Assembly (NCBI GenBank): GCA_000283635.1
Contig: HE613569.1
Coordinates: 1,141,501 to 1,205,500 of the forward strand
Source of the DNA: Streptococcus macedonicus ACA-DC 198
GTDB taxonomy: Bacteria > Bacillota > Bacilli > Lactobacillales > Streptococcaceae
Direction of reading: 5' to 3'
Length of the DNA: 64,000 bases
The position numbers were made by a program, and so were the translations under genes. Below are positions 20,135-28,700 of the stretch, piece after piece (the first letter of the stretch is position 1; each line of letters begins with the position of its first letter). The notes under the pieces were generated by a model. It was not told where the DNA came from, did not search any database, and was given only the letters and a program-made list of their open reading frames with translations.

Positions 20135-20855
20135 TCAATCAATCAAAAATTTTTGTTCTGGTGTTTTTGAAAGGTATTTGCGTTTTTGTTGTGTTGACCA
20201 AATAGCATCGAAATCAATATCATCAGCGAACCGTGAGTTGAAATCGACAAATAATTTTTCTTTCTTGGTATCCCAACCACGCGCTATATCATGAAAATAA
20301 GTATTGTGTTTAAAGGCTGGAATTTCATACAAATCACGCGCATAGCCCCAAATATTAGTGTACTCGGAAATTCGTTTTTTGATTGCACCTAAATTTCGGT
20401 AGTAATGTGTATCAAAGCGTGCTAAGGTGACAAAAAAGCGCACGTCGCTATCTGTAACATAATCACCAAATAAAAATCTATTATTCTCCAATCGTTTTTC
20501 AAGCACATCTAAAGTTGTGAAAAAATCATCGAATGCTTCCTCGTAAGCAACTAAGGATTGTGCAAACATCATTCGATAAACGCCATTGTTAACAAATGGA
20601 AAAAGAACATTATCATTCAAATTATCAATATCAGCACGCAATTCTTCTGGGTAGAGATTAGGCGCATTTACTTTTTGGAATGGTTTAAAATTAATTTCTA
20701 AATAATTAGTCAATCGATGATAATCATTATTAACAACTGTATAAGTTTCTAAATCTACAAGAGCTGGTACAGTAAAACGTCCCTGATAAGCAGAATCAGT
20801 TTTTAAATACAATTCACTTAAATAACGAACACCGAGAACTGGATCTACATTTCCT
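20135..20855 (-). pseudogene. Glutathionyl-hydroquinone reductase (YqjG/ECM4-type GST), 5'-truncated
   Basis: The open frame reads ...DPVLGVRYLSELYLKTDSAYQG, then TVPALVDLETYTVVNND and a complete all-alpha C-terminal GST domain (LFGDYVTDSDVRFFVTLARFD). Relatives have about 310-320 residues with a catalytic Cys in a CPW-type motif near residue 50. Here the sequence before GNVDPVLG is gone and replaced by the end of a different gene. A TTG at 20812 could start a 225-residue piece, but without the catalytic Cys it cannot work as an enzyme. The fusion point lies at about 20843-20858. Confidence 0.8.
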
Positions 20856-21405
20856 CAGAAGAATAATTGAGTTCAATCGTATTGTCTGGATTTGATTTAT
20901 TATATTCTTCGATTGCTGTTGTTGAATTTACACCTGATGACCCAACCGTTGATAAACCAGCTAAATCTGACCATTCATCGGCTGTTTTGGTTTTGTCGCT
21001 ACCGTTTTTAAAAATAACAACGTAAGAGTTTTTAAAAATTGGATCTGAAAAAAGATAATTTTTTTCACGTTCGGCGTTTTTGGCTAAATTATTCACTGCA
21101 ATTTGATAGCGTCCTGAAGTTAGCCCAGAAAAAATAGATGAAAATTCAACCTTGACGATTTTTAATTTATACTGAGGCAATTTTTCAAAAACAGCTTTGA
21201 TTAATTCAATATTTTGTCCAGTTAGTTCACCGTCTTCCTCATAAGTAAACGGTTTTGGCGAGCCGCTTGTTGCCGCAACAATGGTGATTTTTTTACTAGA
21301 GTCGGACTTGGCTTCACTAGTATTTTTAGTTACTTTATCAAAAATCAATAGCCCTACTAACGCTACTACAATAATAGAAATAATCCATTTTAGTTTTTTC
21401 TTCAT
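20845..21405 (-). pseudogene. Amino acid ABC transporter substrate-binding protein, 3'-truncated
   Basis: The 186-residue product has a positively charged N-terminus with one membrane segment (KWIISIIVVALVGLLIF), then a family 3 solute-binding domain (GSPKPFTYEEDGELTGQNIELIKAVF, GRYQIAVNNLAKNAERE). It stops after ELNYSSEEM, about 80 residues short of the normal end, where sequence of the glutathionyl-hydroquinone reductase gene begins. The ATG at 21405 is well placed behind AGGGGG. The second lobe is missing, so ligand binding is unlikely. It is followed by no permease or ATPase of its own. Confidence 0.8.
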
Positions 21406-21440
21406 TCTCATTCCCCCTAAAGGTTTTATTAAGTACAACT

Positions 21441-21471
21441 ATCTTACCACCATCTCATAAGTCTGCATAAT
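21441..21471 (-). promoter_or_regulatory. Promoter and possible LysR-type box of the truncated binding-protein gene
   Basis: On the minus strand TG-G-TAAGAT (-10 at 21441-21446) is an extended -10. ATTATGCAGACTTAT (21457-21471) matches the T-N11-A spacing and part of the sequence of the dyads upstream of the UroD-fold gene and the LysR gene. Confidence 0.4.
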
Positions 21472-21521
21472 CTATCTTTTTTATAGACCGCCATAGATTT
21501 CTTTTATATTCATCTATTCAC

Positions 21522-21557
21522 AAAAAACATCGGTACGTTGCCATACCGATGTTTTTT
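21522..21557 (-). terminator. Terminator of the UroD-fold/ABC operon
   Basis: AACATCGGTA (21526-21535) pairs perfectly with TACCGATGTT (21544-21553) with A/T runs on both sides. It begins at the stop codon of the ATPase gene. Confidence 0.9.
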
Positions 21558-22315
21558 CAAATCACTGGATCAATATTAAGTTCTGGGATGATGCGGGTTA
21601 AGAATTGTTTGGTGCGTTCTTCTTTTGGTTTGCTGAAGAATTCTTTTGGAGCACCTTCTTCGATAATGTGTCCGCCTTCCATAAAGATGACGTGTGTTGC
21701 CACATCACGCGCAAAGCTCATTTCGTGAGTGACGACTACCATAGTGACCCCTTCTTGGGCTAATTCTTTCATAACATCAAGAACATCTCCAATCAATTCT
21801 GGATCAAGGGCAGATGTCGGTTCGTCAAATAAAATGACATCAGGTTTCACAGCGATAGCACGCGCAATTCCAATCCGTTGCTGTTGCCCACCAGACAATT
21901 GACTAGGATAATAGTCTTTTTTCTCTAAAAGCCCAACTTTTTTCAGCGCGTTTTCAGCAATTGGGATAGCTTCTTCTTTTGGAATCTTGCGAGCAATGAC
22001 TAATCCTTCCAAAATATTTTCAATAGCCGTTTTGTTAGCAAATAAATTATAATTTTGGAAAACAAAGGCTGTTTTTTTGCGAATTTCAAGGACATCCTTG
22101 CGACTGATTTTTGCCAAATCGTAGGTTTTGCCATCTAGTATCAACTCCCCAGCATCAGCTTTTTCAAGATAATTAAGAGACCGCAAGAAAGTTGTTTTTC
22201 CTGAACCCGAAGGTCCCAAGATGACAACAACATCACCTTGATTAACTGTCAAACTAATCCCGTCTAAAACTTTTTTATCTCCAAATGATTTTTCGATATT
22301 TTTAACTGATAACAT
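21557..22315 (-). CDS. Amino acid ABC transporter, ATP-binding protein
   Basis: Polar amino acid-type ATPase of 252 residues: Walker A GPSGSGKT near 36, Q-loop [12 protein letters not shown], signature LSGGQQQR near 137, Walker [13 protein letters not shown] and the HEMSFA switch His. It is the last gene of a five-gene unit (UroD-fold protein, binding protein, two permeases, ATPase). The family includes GlnQ, TcyC/TcyN and ArtM-type ATPases. The substrate cannot be read from this subunit. Confidence 0.93.
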   Translation of the reverse strand: MLSVKNIEKSFGDKKVLDGISLTVNQGDVVVILGPSGSGKTTFLRSLNYLEKADAGELILDGKTYDLAKISRKDVLEIRKKTAFVFQNYNLFANKTAIENILEGLVIARKIPKEEAIPIAENALKKVGLLEKKDYYPSQLSGGQQQRIGIARAIAVKPDVILFDEPTSALDPELIGDVLDVMKELAQEGVTMVVVTHEMSFARDVATHVIFMEGGHIIEEGAPKEFFSKPKEERTKQFLTRIIPELNIDPVI

Positions 22316-22335
22316 AGAAAACTCCTAACTTGACC

Positions 22336-23016
22336 TCAAACAATTTGAGCACGTTTTTCTAAAAATTTAAAACCGTATTGAATAAGTCCACAAATCACAA
22401 TATAAATAATGAAAATAACAAAATAGGATTCAAAATAACGGTAACCATAAGCGGCTTCAATCTTAGCAATTGCCGTGATATCTTTCACCGTCATCACAAA
22501 AACAAGAGAGGTCCCCTTGACGAGATTAATCACCAAGTTGCAAAGATTTGGCAGCGCTTGACGAATAGCTTGCGGAAAAACTATTCTAATATAAGCTTGA
22601 CTGGTCGAAAGCCCAATCGCCTGTGCAGCTTCTAACTGTCCTTTATCAACCGTTAAAATGGCAGAGCGGATAATCTCAGATAAGCTTCCAGTAGTCATAA
22701 GCCCAAAAATAATGTAAGCGTAATAAATAGGATTAATGTCAAAAATATTAAAACCTGTGGCTTTCAATAGCTGGTTAATCAAACTTGGAAAAAGACTATA
22801 AAAAAATAAAATCAGTAAAATAGCTGGTGTCGAACGAATAAAGGCAAGATAAATAACTGAAAATCCCGTAACACCTTTCACCTTATAAATGCGACCTAAA
22901 GCTAGAAAAAGAGCTGGAAAGAAACTCAAAAGAATGGAAACAACCATAATTCCCAAGGTTACTGGAATCCCAGAAAGAGTTTTGACAAATGTTTCTAAAA
23001 TGTAAGAAAAATCCAT
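22336..23016 (-). CDS. Amino acid ABC transporter, permease
   Basis: The 226-residue product has about five membrane segments and the family permease loop EAAQAIGLSTSQAYIRIVFPQAIRQALPN near residues 128-156, which contacts the ATPase. It lies 20 bp upstream of the ATPase gene and nine bp after the other permease gene. The two permeases are different proteins and probably form a heterodimer. Confidence 0.92.
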   Translation of the reverse strand: MDFSYILETFVKTLSGIPVTLGIMVVSILLSFFPALFLALGRIYKVKGVTGFSVIYLAFIRSTPAILLILFFYSLFPSLINQLLKATGFNIFDINPIYYAYIIFGLMTTGSLSEIIRSAILTVDKGQLEAAQAIGLSTSQAYIRIVFPQAIRQALPNLCNLVINLVKGTSLVFVMTVKDITAIAKIEAAYGYRYFESYFVIFIIYIVICGLIQYGFKFLEKRAQIV

Positions 23017-23025
23017 AATCCCTCC

Positions 23026-23718
23026 TTAACCTCGTGTCGTGTCTAACTCATTCTCAATGAAATGTGTTCCAACAGCTAAAATTAACGCTAAAACCCAGTA
23101 AATAATGGCAACCGCTGTATAGGTTTCAAGCGAATAATTGCCCAGATTTCGTGAAATAACCAAATTTCCAGCACCCATTAAATCAACCAGACCAATCGTA
23201 TAGGCTAAAGCAATGTCTTTTAATAGATTAATAATCGCTGTCGTGATATTGGGGAGTGCAATCCGAAACGCCTGTGGCAAAAGAATTCTGACAAATGTCT
23301 GATAATCTGTTAAACCAATACTAATCCCTGCTTCTAATTGACCTTTAGGAAGTGCTTGATAAGAGGATTTAAAAACTTCTGAGATACTAGCTGCAAACAA
23401 CAATGTCATCGCTAAAATAACAAACACTGAACGAGACCAACCATTGACATCGATGCCTAACCACCATTCTAAAAAACGAGGTAAACCATAAAAAACCAAA
23501 AAGATAAGCACAATAGGTGGCGTACATCTTAAAATAAAGACATATCCTCTTGCAAAAGAGGATAAGCTTTTTTCACCTGACAACTGTGACCAAGCCAAAA
23601 ACAGTCCTAACAGGCTTCCAAATAAAATGGTCAATACTAAAACCCATGAAGTCAGAGGTAAAGCTGATAAAATTTCCGGAAGAAACGTTATCACACGAGA
23701 CGGTTCATAAGAAACCAT
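23026..23718 (-). CDS. Amino acid ABC transporter, permease
   Basis: The 230-residue product has about five membrane segments and the loop LEAGISIGLTDYQTFVRILLPQAFRIALPN. I start at the ATG at 23718 (MVSYEPSR), five bases after AGGAGG. A GTG two codons upstream overlaps the binding site. Partner of the permease downstream. Confidence 0.92.
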   Translation of the reverse strand: MVSYEPSRVITFLPEILSALPLTSWVLVLTILFGSLLGLFLAWSQLSGEKSLSSFARGYVFILRCTPPIVLIFLVFYGLPRFLEWWLGIDVNGWSRSVFVILAMTLLFAASISEVFKSSYQALPKGQLEAGISIGLTDYQTFVRILLPQAFRIALPNITTAIINLLKDIALAYTIGLVDLMGAGNLVISRNLGNYSLETYTAVAIIYWVLALILAVGTHFIENELDTTRG

Positions 23719-23727
23719 AGGCACCTC

Positions 23728-24606
23728 CTAGTCTGTGACGTAACTAAAGACATCTTCTCCAAAGTATTTTTCAGAAAGTTTTGCGATTGTACCGTCCTCT
23801 TTCAACTCTTTAATAGCTTTATCATATTCTTCGGTAAAGGCTTCATTAGTAGCATTTTTATGAATCAATGGATAAGTTTCAATGCCTTTATATGGGAACC
23901 ATGTTAATTGGTCAGCATATTGATGATAAGCACCGTCTTCGTCTTGAACAGCTTCTTCAAATGACAACTTGATTGAGAAATAAGCATCGTAACGTCCTTC
24001 AAGAACCCAAGCATAGGCATCCGCAACAGAGAAACTTTCTGATTCTGTCAATTCAATCGGATTTTTAGCTGTTTTATTGTACTCTTGAATCACATTATAT
24101 TGAGCATTTTGTGGTGAAATTGGAACTAGTTTACCACCGCTATTAGCAAATGAATCGATATCTGTGTATTTTGATTCATCTTCTTTACGAATGGCAAAGC
24201 CAATCACACTAGCACCAATGGCTTCGTCTGGAATCACAAATTTTTCAGCACGTTCAGCGGTGTACCATGCACCTTTAATACCAATATCGTATTTTCCAGA
24301 TTCAAGACCAATCAGCAAATCTTCGTCACTTGTTCCTGTGTATTCGAATTTATAATTTTTCAATTTTTTATCGACAGCCTTCAAAACAGCAACTTCAAAT
24401 CCGTCACTTTCACCATTTTCATCGACGTAATCGTATGGCACATAGTTTTGTGTATGAGCGACTTGAAGGGTAGTCACCTTGTCTGAATCGCCAGATGAGC
24501 TTTGAGCACTTGCGGTCGTCTTACCTGTTAATTGACGTCCAATTACTGTCGCTGCAACAAGCGCTACAACAACTCCACCAGCAACAATCCATTTTTTCTT
24601 ACTCAT
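23728..24606 (-). CDS. Amino acid ABC transporter, substrate-binding protein
   Basis: The 292-residue product has a basic N-terminus and one hydrophobic segment (WIVAGGVVVALVAATVIG), but no lipobox Cys. It is therefore probably held by an uncleaved anchor, or released, rather than being a lipoprotein. The mature part is a family 3 solute-binding protein (VPYDYVDENGESDGFEVAVLKAV, ESGKYDIGIKGAWYTAERAEKF). It sits between the UroD-fold gene and the permease genes. The ligand is unknown; sulphur-containing amino acids are a guess from context. Confidence 0.9.
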   Translation of the reverse strand: MSKKKWIVAGGVVVALVAATVIGRQLTGKTTASAQSSSGDSDKVTTLQVAHTQNYVPYDYVDENGESDGFEVAVLKAVDKKLKNYKFEYTGTSDEDLLIGLESGKYDIGIKGAWYTAERAEKFVIPDEAIGASVIGFAIRKEDESKYTDIDSFANSGGKLVPISPQNAQYNVIQEYNKTAKNPIELTESESFSVADAYAWVLEGRYDAYFSIKLSFEEAVQDEDGAYHQYADQLTWFPYKGIETYPLIHKNATNEAFTEEYDKAIKELKEDGTIAKLSEKYFGEDVFSYVTD

Positions 24607-24632
24607 ATAAATCCATTCCTTTTCCTAAAAAC

Positions 24633-25634
24633 TTATAAAACTGCCGCTTCTTTCACCCAATCAATACGTTCTGACGAAATATCACTTGGTACGGTACAAT
24701 CTGCTCCAATCACAACGCCTTGACGTCCTGCTTCATCAAGCAATTCTTTGACTTTTCCTTGAATAGCTTCTTTACTGCCAAGGTACAATAAACCTTTTTC
24801 AGTATTTTCAAAGCCACCAAGAACTGTTTTGCCACCGAACAATTGACGTCCTTCTGATAAGCTGACACCTTCCAATTCAACTGCCCAGTTAATGACATCT
24901 GCGGGATAATCTGTGTAATACGTAATGTCATTTGTTGCGCCTTCATAACCACAGATGTGAAGAATATTCGTACCACCAGCAGAAATCGCACGATTCAAAA
25001 TGTGAAGCTCACCTGGTTTAATCACTTGGTTGTATTCTTCTTTGCTTGAACGTGAATCTTGCAAATTTTGAACGCTGAGGTAAATACCGTCAACTCCTAC
25101 TTCTTTAATTAAACGTTTTGTTAGGATGCCAATGTCGCCAGCAACCACGTCCAAAACTTTTTTAGTCAACTCAGCATCTTCCTTGATAAAGTTTTCAATG
25201 ATTTCATCACCATTGCCGCCTTTTCCTGCCAATTGCCACTTCAAATAAGTCACAGGAGCAAAAATATTATAGAAAGAAGCAATATCTTCTGGGAAATCTT
25301 CACGTATTTTTTTGGCTAATTCAACTTGTTGTGTAATCCAAGGATGACTTTCACCGATAGAGATAATTCCTTCTAATTCTTTGATAGAAGTGACACCTTG
25401 ATGAATTTGTTCATTAGGATAAGTGAAGAAGCCGTCACTCATCACCTTGACAAAATCTGGATTGATGTCTGAAACGAATTTCTTATGTCCTGCGATATTT
25501 TTATTGAAAATTTCAGGATTAAAACCGTCGCCTCTTTCATCATCCGTTGTGAAATGATACCAAAATCCGACAGGAACTTTGTCGACTTTTTCATTTTTAA
25601 ATGCTTTTAAAACCCATTCTCTCTTTGTTGTCAT
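24633..25634 (-). CDS. UroD/MtaA-fold protein, putative zinc-dependent methyltransferase
   Basis: The 333-residue product belongs to the uroporphyrinogen decarboxylase-like fold but lacks the Arg-rich substrate motif of true UroD near its N-terminus (here KVPVGFWYHF). It has His226-X-Cys228 in LHICGYEG and Cys313 in IGADCTVPSD, the spacing used for the zinc site of corrinoid or thiol methyltransferases such as MtaA and CmuA. No haem pathway gene is nearby. It starts at 25634 behind AAAGGAG and is first in an operon with a complete amino-acid-type importer, so it probably acts on the imported compound. The substrate is unknown. Confidence 0.75.
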   Translation of the reverse strand: MTTKREWVLKAFKNEKVDKVPVGFWYHFTTDDERGDGFNPEIFNKNIAGHKKFVSDINPDFVKVMSDGFFTYPNEQIHQGVTSIKELEGIISIGESHPWITQQVELAKKIREDFPEDIASFYNIFAPVTYLKWQLAGKGGNGDEIIENFIKEDAELTKKVLDVVAGDIGILTKRLIKEVGVDGIYLSVQNLQDSRSSKEEYNQVIKPGELHILNRAISAGGTNILHICGYEGATNDITYYTDYPADVINWAVELEGVSLSEGRQLFGGKTVLGGFENTEKGLLYLGSKEAIQGKVKELLDEAGRQGVVIGADCTVPSDISSERIDWVKEAAVL

Positions 25635-25665
25635 AATCTGTTTCTCCTTTACTTTTGGTATGACA

Positions 25666-25671
25666 ATTATA
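25666..25671 (-). promoter_or_regulatory. -10 element of the UroD-fold/ABC operon
   Basis: A perfect TATAAT lies 32 bp upstream of the start codon without a good -35, as expected for a promoter that needs an activator. The LysR-type dyad described separately is centred about 69 bp upstream of the predicted start point. Confidence 0.6.
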
Positions 25672-25720
25672 CTATCATGCATTTTTATACTTGAAAAATC
25701 TATATTTTTTATGAATAGCC

Positions 25721-25735
25721 ATAAGATTTGCTTAT
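25721..25735 (-). promoter_or_regulatory. LysR-type operator upstream of the UroD-fold operon
   Basis: ATAAGATTTGCTTAT is a dyad (ATAA-N7-TTAT) with T-N11-A spacing; the flanking GC pairs extend the symmetry. A near-identical dyad, ATAAAATCTACTTAT, lies upstream of the divergent LysR gene about 340 bp away. Confidence 0.6.
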
Positions 25736-25748
25736 AGCAAAAATCAAA

Positions 25749-25783
25749 GAAAAAGCCAGTCAAGATATCTCTCGACTGACTTT
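25749..25783 (-). terminator. Terminator of the small ORF at 25790-25978
   Basis: On the minus strand AGTCAGTC pairs with GACTGGCT (one U-G pair) and is followed by TTTTT. It would stop transcription before the UroD-fold promoter. Confidence 0.7.
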
Positions 25784-25789
25784 TTATCT

Positions 25790-25978
25790 TCAAGGCAAAT
25801 GTGTCAAACTTTTTAAGCAATTAAGATACTGTAAATTTTCTTTCGTGATTTCAGAGCTCTGATAATCAGAAATCAATTGGTTAAAAGGAGATATTTTCAA
25901 AAAAATAAGAAGAGATAAGACAAAAATGATTAGTGTTACTATTGAAATATTTCTTAACTGCTTTTCGGTTACTATCAT
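25790..25978 (-). CDS. Small single-pass membrane protein, unknown
   Basis: A 62-codon frame from ATG 25978 (MIVTEKQLRN) with a GGAAG binding site about nine bases upstream. It has one hydrophobic segment (ISIVTLIIFVLSLLIFL) and a short polar tail. It has its own terminator. I do not recognise the family. It lies between the UroD-fold operon and the LysR gene, so a role in that system is possible but unsupported. Confidence 0.45.
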   Translation of the reverse strand: MIVTEKQLRNISIVTLIIFVLSLLIFLKISPFNQLISDYQSSEITKENLQYLNCLKSLTHLP

Positions 25979-26064
25979 AGACACGTCTTCCTTCAAGATT
26001 TTTAGTAATCCTATCTTATCACGTCTTTTTTAATTCGTATAATATAAATTTTTTATTATTATCC

Positions 26065-26079
26065 ATAAAATCTACTTAT
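26065..26079 (+). promoter_or_regulatory. LysR-type operator upstream of the LysR gene
   Basis: ATAAAATCTACTTAT matches the dyad at 25721-25735 in 12 of 15 positions, including both 4-bp arms. It fits autoregulation, which is common for LysR proteins. Confidence 0.55.
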
Positions 26080-26213
26080 AATATAGAAAACTAATGACGG
26101 GTTATTAAAAAATCTTATCACGGCTTTATTTTTTTCTATCAGAAATTTACTGATTTTTTAATCTTATTTTTGCTATAATGACAACAACTATTATGAAGAA
26201 GGGATGAGGTTTT

Positions 26214-27119
26214 ATGAATTTTCAACAATGTCGTTATGTTGAAGCAGTCGCTCGTGTAGGTTCTTTTAGTCAGGCAGCTAAGGAATTATTTATGACTCAA
26301 CCCAATTTATCAAGTTCTATTAAGGATTTAGAAAATGAATTAGGGGTTCAACTGTTCACACGTTCCAATACAGGCACGCGCTTAACTGAAGATGGCTATG
26401 ATTTTTTGAAATATGCCAAACGTATTATTGGTGAGCTTGATTTGCTTGAGCAACGTTACCATGACCAATTTAAAAAGAGTTTCACGGTAGCGTCGCATCA
26501 TTATGATTTCTTGTCAATTCCGTTGGCTAAGGTTGCCCAACAATTCAAGCAAGATTATCAAGAATTTCAAACGATTGAAACGACTACTAAGAAAGCCTTA
26601 GAAAGTGTTGCTCGTTTTGAAGCTGATTTGGGTATTATTTATCTGGATGACGAAAATAAGCATATTTTGGAATCTTCCTTGGAACACCAAGACTTGGAGT
26701 TTACGTCTTTAGGTGATTTTCCAACACGTGTCTTTCTTAGACGTAATCACCCATTGGCACATAAGGATGTCATTTCTGAAAGCGACTTAAAAGGTTACGA
26801 CCAAATTCGCTTCCGTCAGGAACAATCAGGTTTGAATTTTGACGAGGATGCCTTGCAAATTTACGATGAACAGCGCGTGCTTTATAGCAATGACCGTGGA
26901 ACAGTCATGAATTTACTTTGTGCAACAGACGCCTACGCCTCTGGTCTTGGAATTGTAAATAGCTTCGTTCGTGACCAAATTGTTCTCATTCCTCTACAAG
27001 ATAGTCTTAAACATACCCTTGGATATGTGACCAATAAAAAGAAAAAAGTTTCAAAAATTGGAACAGTCTTTATCCAAGAAATCAAGAAAAGCCTCAATGA
27101 ATTTCCTGAAGCAAAATAA
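26214..27119 (+). CDS. LysR-family transcriptional regulator
   Basis: The 301-residue product has the N-terminal winged helix (GSFSQAAKELFMTQPNLSSSIKDLENELGVQLFTR, residues about 16-50) and a C-terminal effector domain starting near 90. LysR proteins usually control a divergent operon. Here that is the UroD-fold/ABC operon, and matching dyads occur in both control regions. By overall look it resembles streptococcal CysR/HomR/MtaR-type regulators of sulphur amino acid metabolism, but I cannot assign it to one. GGGATGAGG precedes the ATG. Confidence 0.9.
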   Translation: MNFQQCRYVEAVARVGSFSQAAKELFMTQPNLSSSIKDLENELGVQLFTRSNTGTRLTEDGYDFLKYAKRIIGELDLLEQRYHDQFKKSFTVASHHYDFLSIPLAKVAQQFKQDYQEFQTIETTTKKALESVARFEADLGIIYLDDENKHILESSLEHQDLEFTSLGDFPTRVFLRRNHPLAHKDVISESDLKGYDQIRFRQEQSGLNFDEDALQIYDEQRVLYSNDRGTVMNLLCATDAYASGLGIVNSFVRDQIVLIPLQDSLKHTLGYVTNKKKKVSKIGTVFIQEIKKSLNEFPEAK

Positions 27120-27150
27120 AGCAATCTTCATACCTTTATTTTGCTTTCTT
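27109..27150 (+). terminator. Terminator of the LysR gene
   Basis: AAGCAAAATAAAG (27109-27121), which includes the stop codon, pairs with CTTTATTTTGCTT (27134-27146) and is followed by T-rich sequence. Confidence 0.75.
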
Positions 27151-27153
27151 TTG

Positions 27154-27162
27154 TGCTATAAT
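27154..27162 (+). promoter_or_regulatory. Extended -10 promoter of the aldo/keto reductase gene
   Basis: TG-C-TATAAT, a perfect extended -10, ends 20 bp before the start codon. The untranslated leader would be very short. Confidence 0.6.
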
Positions 27163-27182
27163 GAGGCTAAGGAGGAAACATT

Positions 27183-28022
27183 ATGAATTTTAAAACGTTA
27201 AATAATGGTATCCAAATCCCTGTTTTAGGCTTTGGTGTTTGGCAAATTTTCGACCAAGCACAATGCCAAGAATCAGTCGAAAATGCCCTTGAAGTGGGCT
27301 ACCGTTTAATTGATACTGCCGCTATTTATAAAAATGAAGAAGCTGTCGGGCGTGCGGTGAAGGCTTCTGGTCTTTCACGTGAAGATGTCTTTCTGACTAG
27401 TAAAGTCTGGATTGACCATCTTGGTTATACCGAAACGAAAAAGGCTTTTGAGGAAACGCTACGCAAACTAGATACTGATTACCTTGACCTTTATCTCATT
27501 CATCAACCATATGGTGATACTCATTGTGCTTGGCGTGCGATGATTGAGCTTTATAAGGAAGGATATATCCGTGCTATTGGGGTTTCTAACTTCTCTACTG
27601 GACGTTTAACAGATTTTGCGCTCAATACAGAAGTTGTGCCAGCACTCAACCAGATTGAGCTTCACCCCTACAAACAACATCCTATCATTCAAGCTGCCAA
27701 TGCCCAATTTGGCATAGCTACCCAAGCTTGGAGCCCTTTCAACCGTGGAGAAGATAATATTTTTAAGGACGCTACGCTCAATAGCATAGCTGAAAAACAT
27801 GGCAAGACTGTGGCACAAGTCATTCTACGTTGGCAAATTCAAAATGACATTCTTACCATTCCAAAATCCGTTCACTTAGAACGCATGAAAGAAAACTTTG
27901 ATATTTTTGATTTTGAACTCACACCAGATGACATCAAGCAAATCCAGTCACTCGACCGTTTTCCAAACAACTACGGACCAAACGAAAGCCCAGAACTCGT
28001 CAAACGCTTATTGGGCTTGTAA
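27183..28022 (+). CDS. Aldo/keto reductase
   Basis: NADPH-dependent oxidoreductase with a TIM-barrel fold, 279 residues. The catalytic tetrad residues are visible: Asp and Tyr in RLIDTAAIYKNEEAVG, Lys in LTSKVWI and His in LYLIHQPYG. The cofactor segment IPKSVHLERMKEN lies near the C-terminus. AAGGAGG precedes the ATG. It resembles the 2,5-diketogluconate reductase/YtbE group, whose natural substrates are mostly unknown aldehydes. It is a single-gene unit. Confidence 0.92.
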   Translation: MNFKTLNNGIQIPVLGFGVWQIFDQAQCQESVENALEVGYRLIDTAAIYKNEEAVGRAVKASGLSREDVFLTSKVWIDHLGYTETKKAFEETLRKLDTDYLDLYLIHQPYGDTHCAWRAMIELYKEGYIRAIGVSNFSTGRLTDFALNTEVVPALNQIELHPYKQHPIIQAANAQFGIATQAWSPFNRGEDNIFKDATLNSIAEKHGKTVAQVILRWQIQNDILTIPKSVHLERMKENFDIFDFELTPDDIKQIQSLDRFPNNYGPNESPELVKRLLGL

Positions 28023-28046
28023 AGTTTATATACAGACATACTAAAA

Positions 28047-28080
28047 ACAAGACGACTTCCAAACGGAAATCGTCTTTTGT
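28047..28080. terminator. Bidirectional terminator after the aldo/keto reductase gene
   Basis: AAGACGACTTCC pairs with GGAAATCGTCTT (one mismatch) around AAAC. It also ends the res remnant on the minus strand. Confidence 0.8.
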
Positions 28081-28101
28081 TGATGTACTTTTAAGGTACG
28101 A

Positions 28102-28700
28102 CTATTCTGTTTTTGCATTTAGGAGATCATCAATCTTTTGATAAACATCTTGTGCATCAATAGCTAATTGATATTCAATCTTAAATTTATCCAGCTGCTC
28201 AAAGAATTTTTCTTGACCTTGAATAACCAGACGATCACTTTCACGCTTATCTTCTGACTTACCTTCCACCAAAAGATAAATTGACGAAGTATCACCTTTT
28301 TCTAAAACATAGATAAAATCAGGTGTCGTAGTACCTCCTGTAAATTTAGGGAGTTTTATGGCACTTTTCGGTAATTTACCAAATACTGTTACACCATTTC
28401 CATAACCATGAGTCAACAAGTCTTTTTCAGGATGAACACTGTCATAATAAACAGGTGGCATATCATAAAGATTTCTTTCATCTTTTGATATCTTCTCCTC
28501 TACTTGGTTAACGCCTAATAAACCTGAATTCACACTTTCTACAAAAGTATTATCTTTAGGATTAAAAATAGATGTTCGAGCTTGAAAATCTAGGGCTTCA
28601 TAATGGTAAGATTGACTATACGTTTTTTCAAATTCAGCTTTAAAATTCCTAATGAGTTTCTTAACACTAGAATAACTTAGATATTCAGAATTATTCAGTC
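28102..28700 (-). pseudogene. Type III restriction endonuclease (Res), C-terminal remnant
   Basis: The frame from about 28700 reads EYLSYSSVKKLIRNFKAEF, then DMPPVYYDSVHPEKDLL and DFIYVLEKGDTSSIYLLVEGKSEDKRESD, ending at the normal C-terminus. FIY...VEGKSE fits the PD-(D/E)xK-like nuclease end of Res proteins. The helicase part, normally some 700 residues, is missing. At its 5' side it is joined directly to mod sequence by a deletion, and the open frame runs on into mod in the wrong phase. Not functional. Confidence 0.75.

Noticed and set aside
24633..25634. True uroporphyrinogen decarboxylase of a haem pathway
   Set aside because: The N-terminal Arg-containing substrate motif is missing, the zinc-ligand pattern points to methyltransferases and no other haem gene is nearby.
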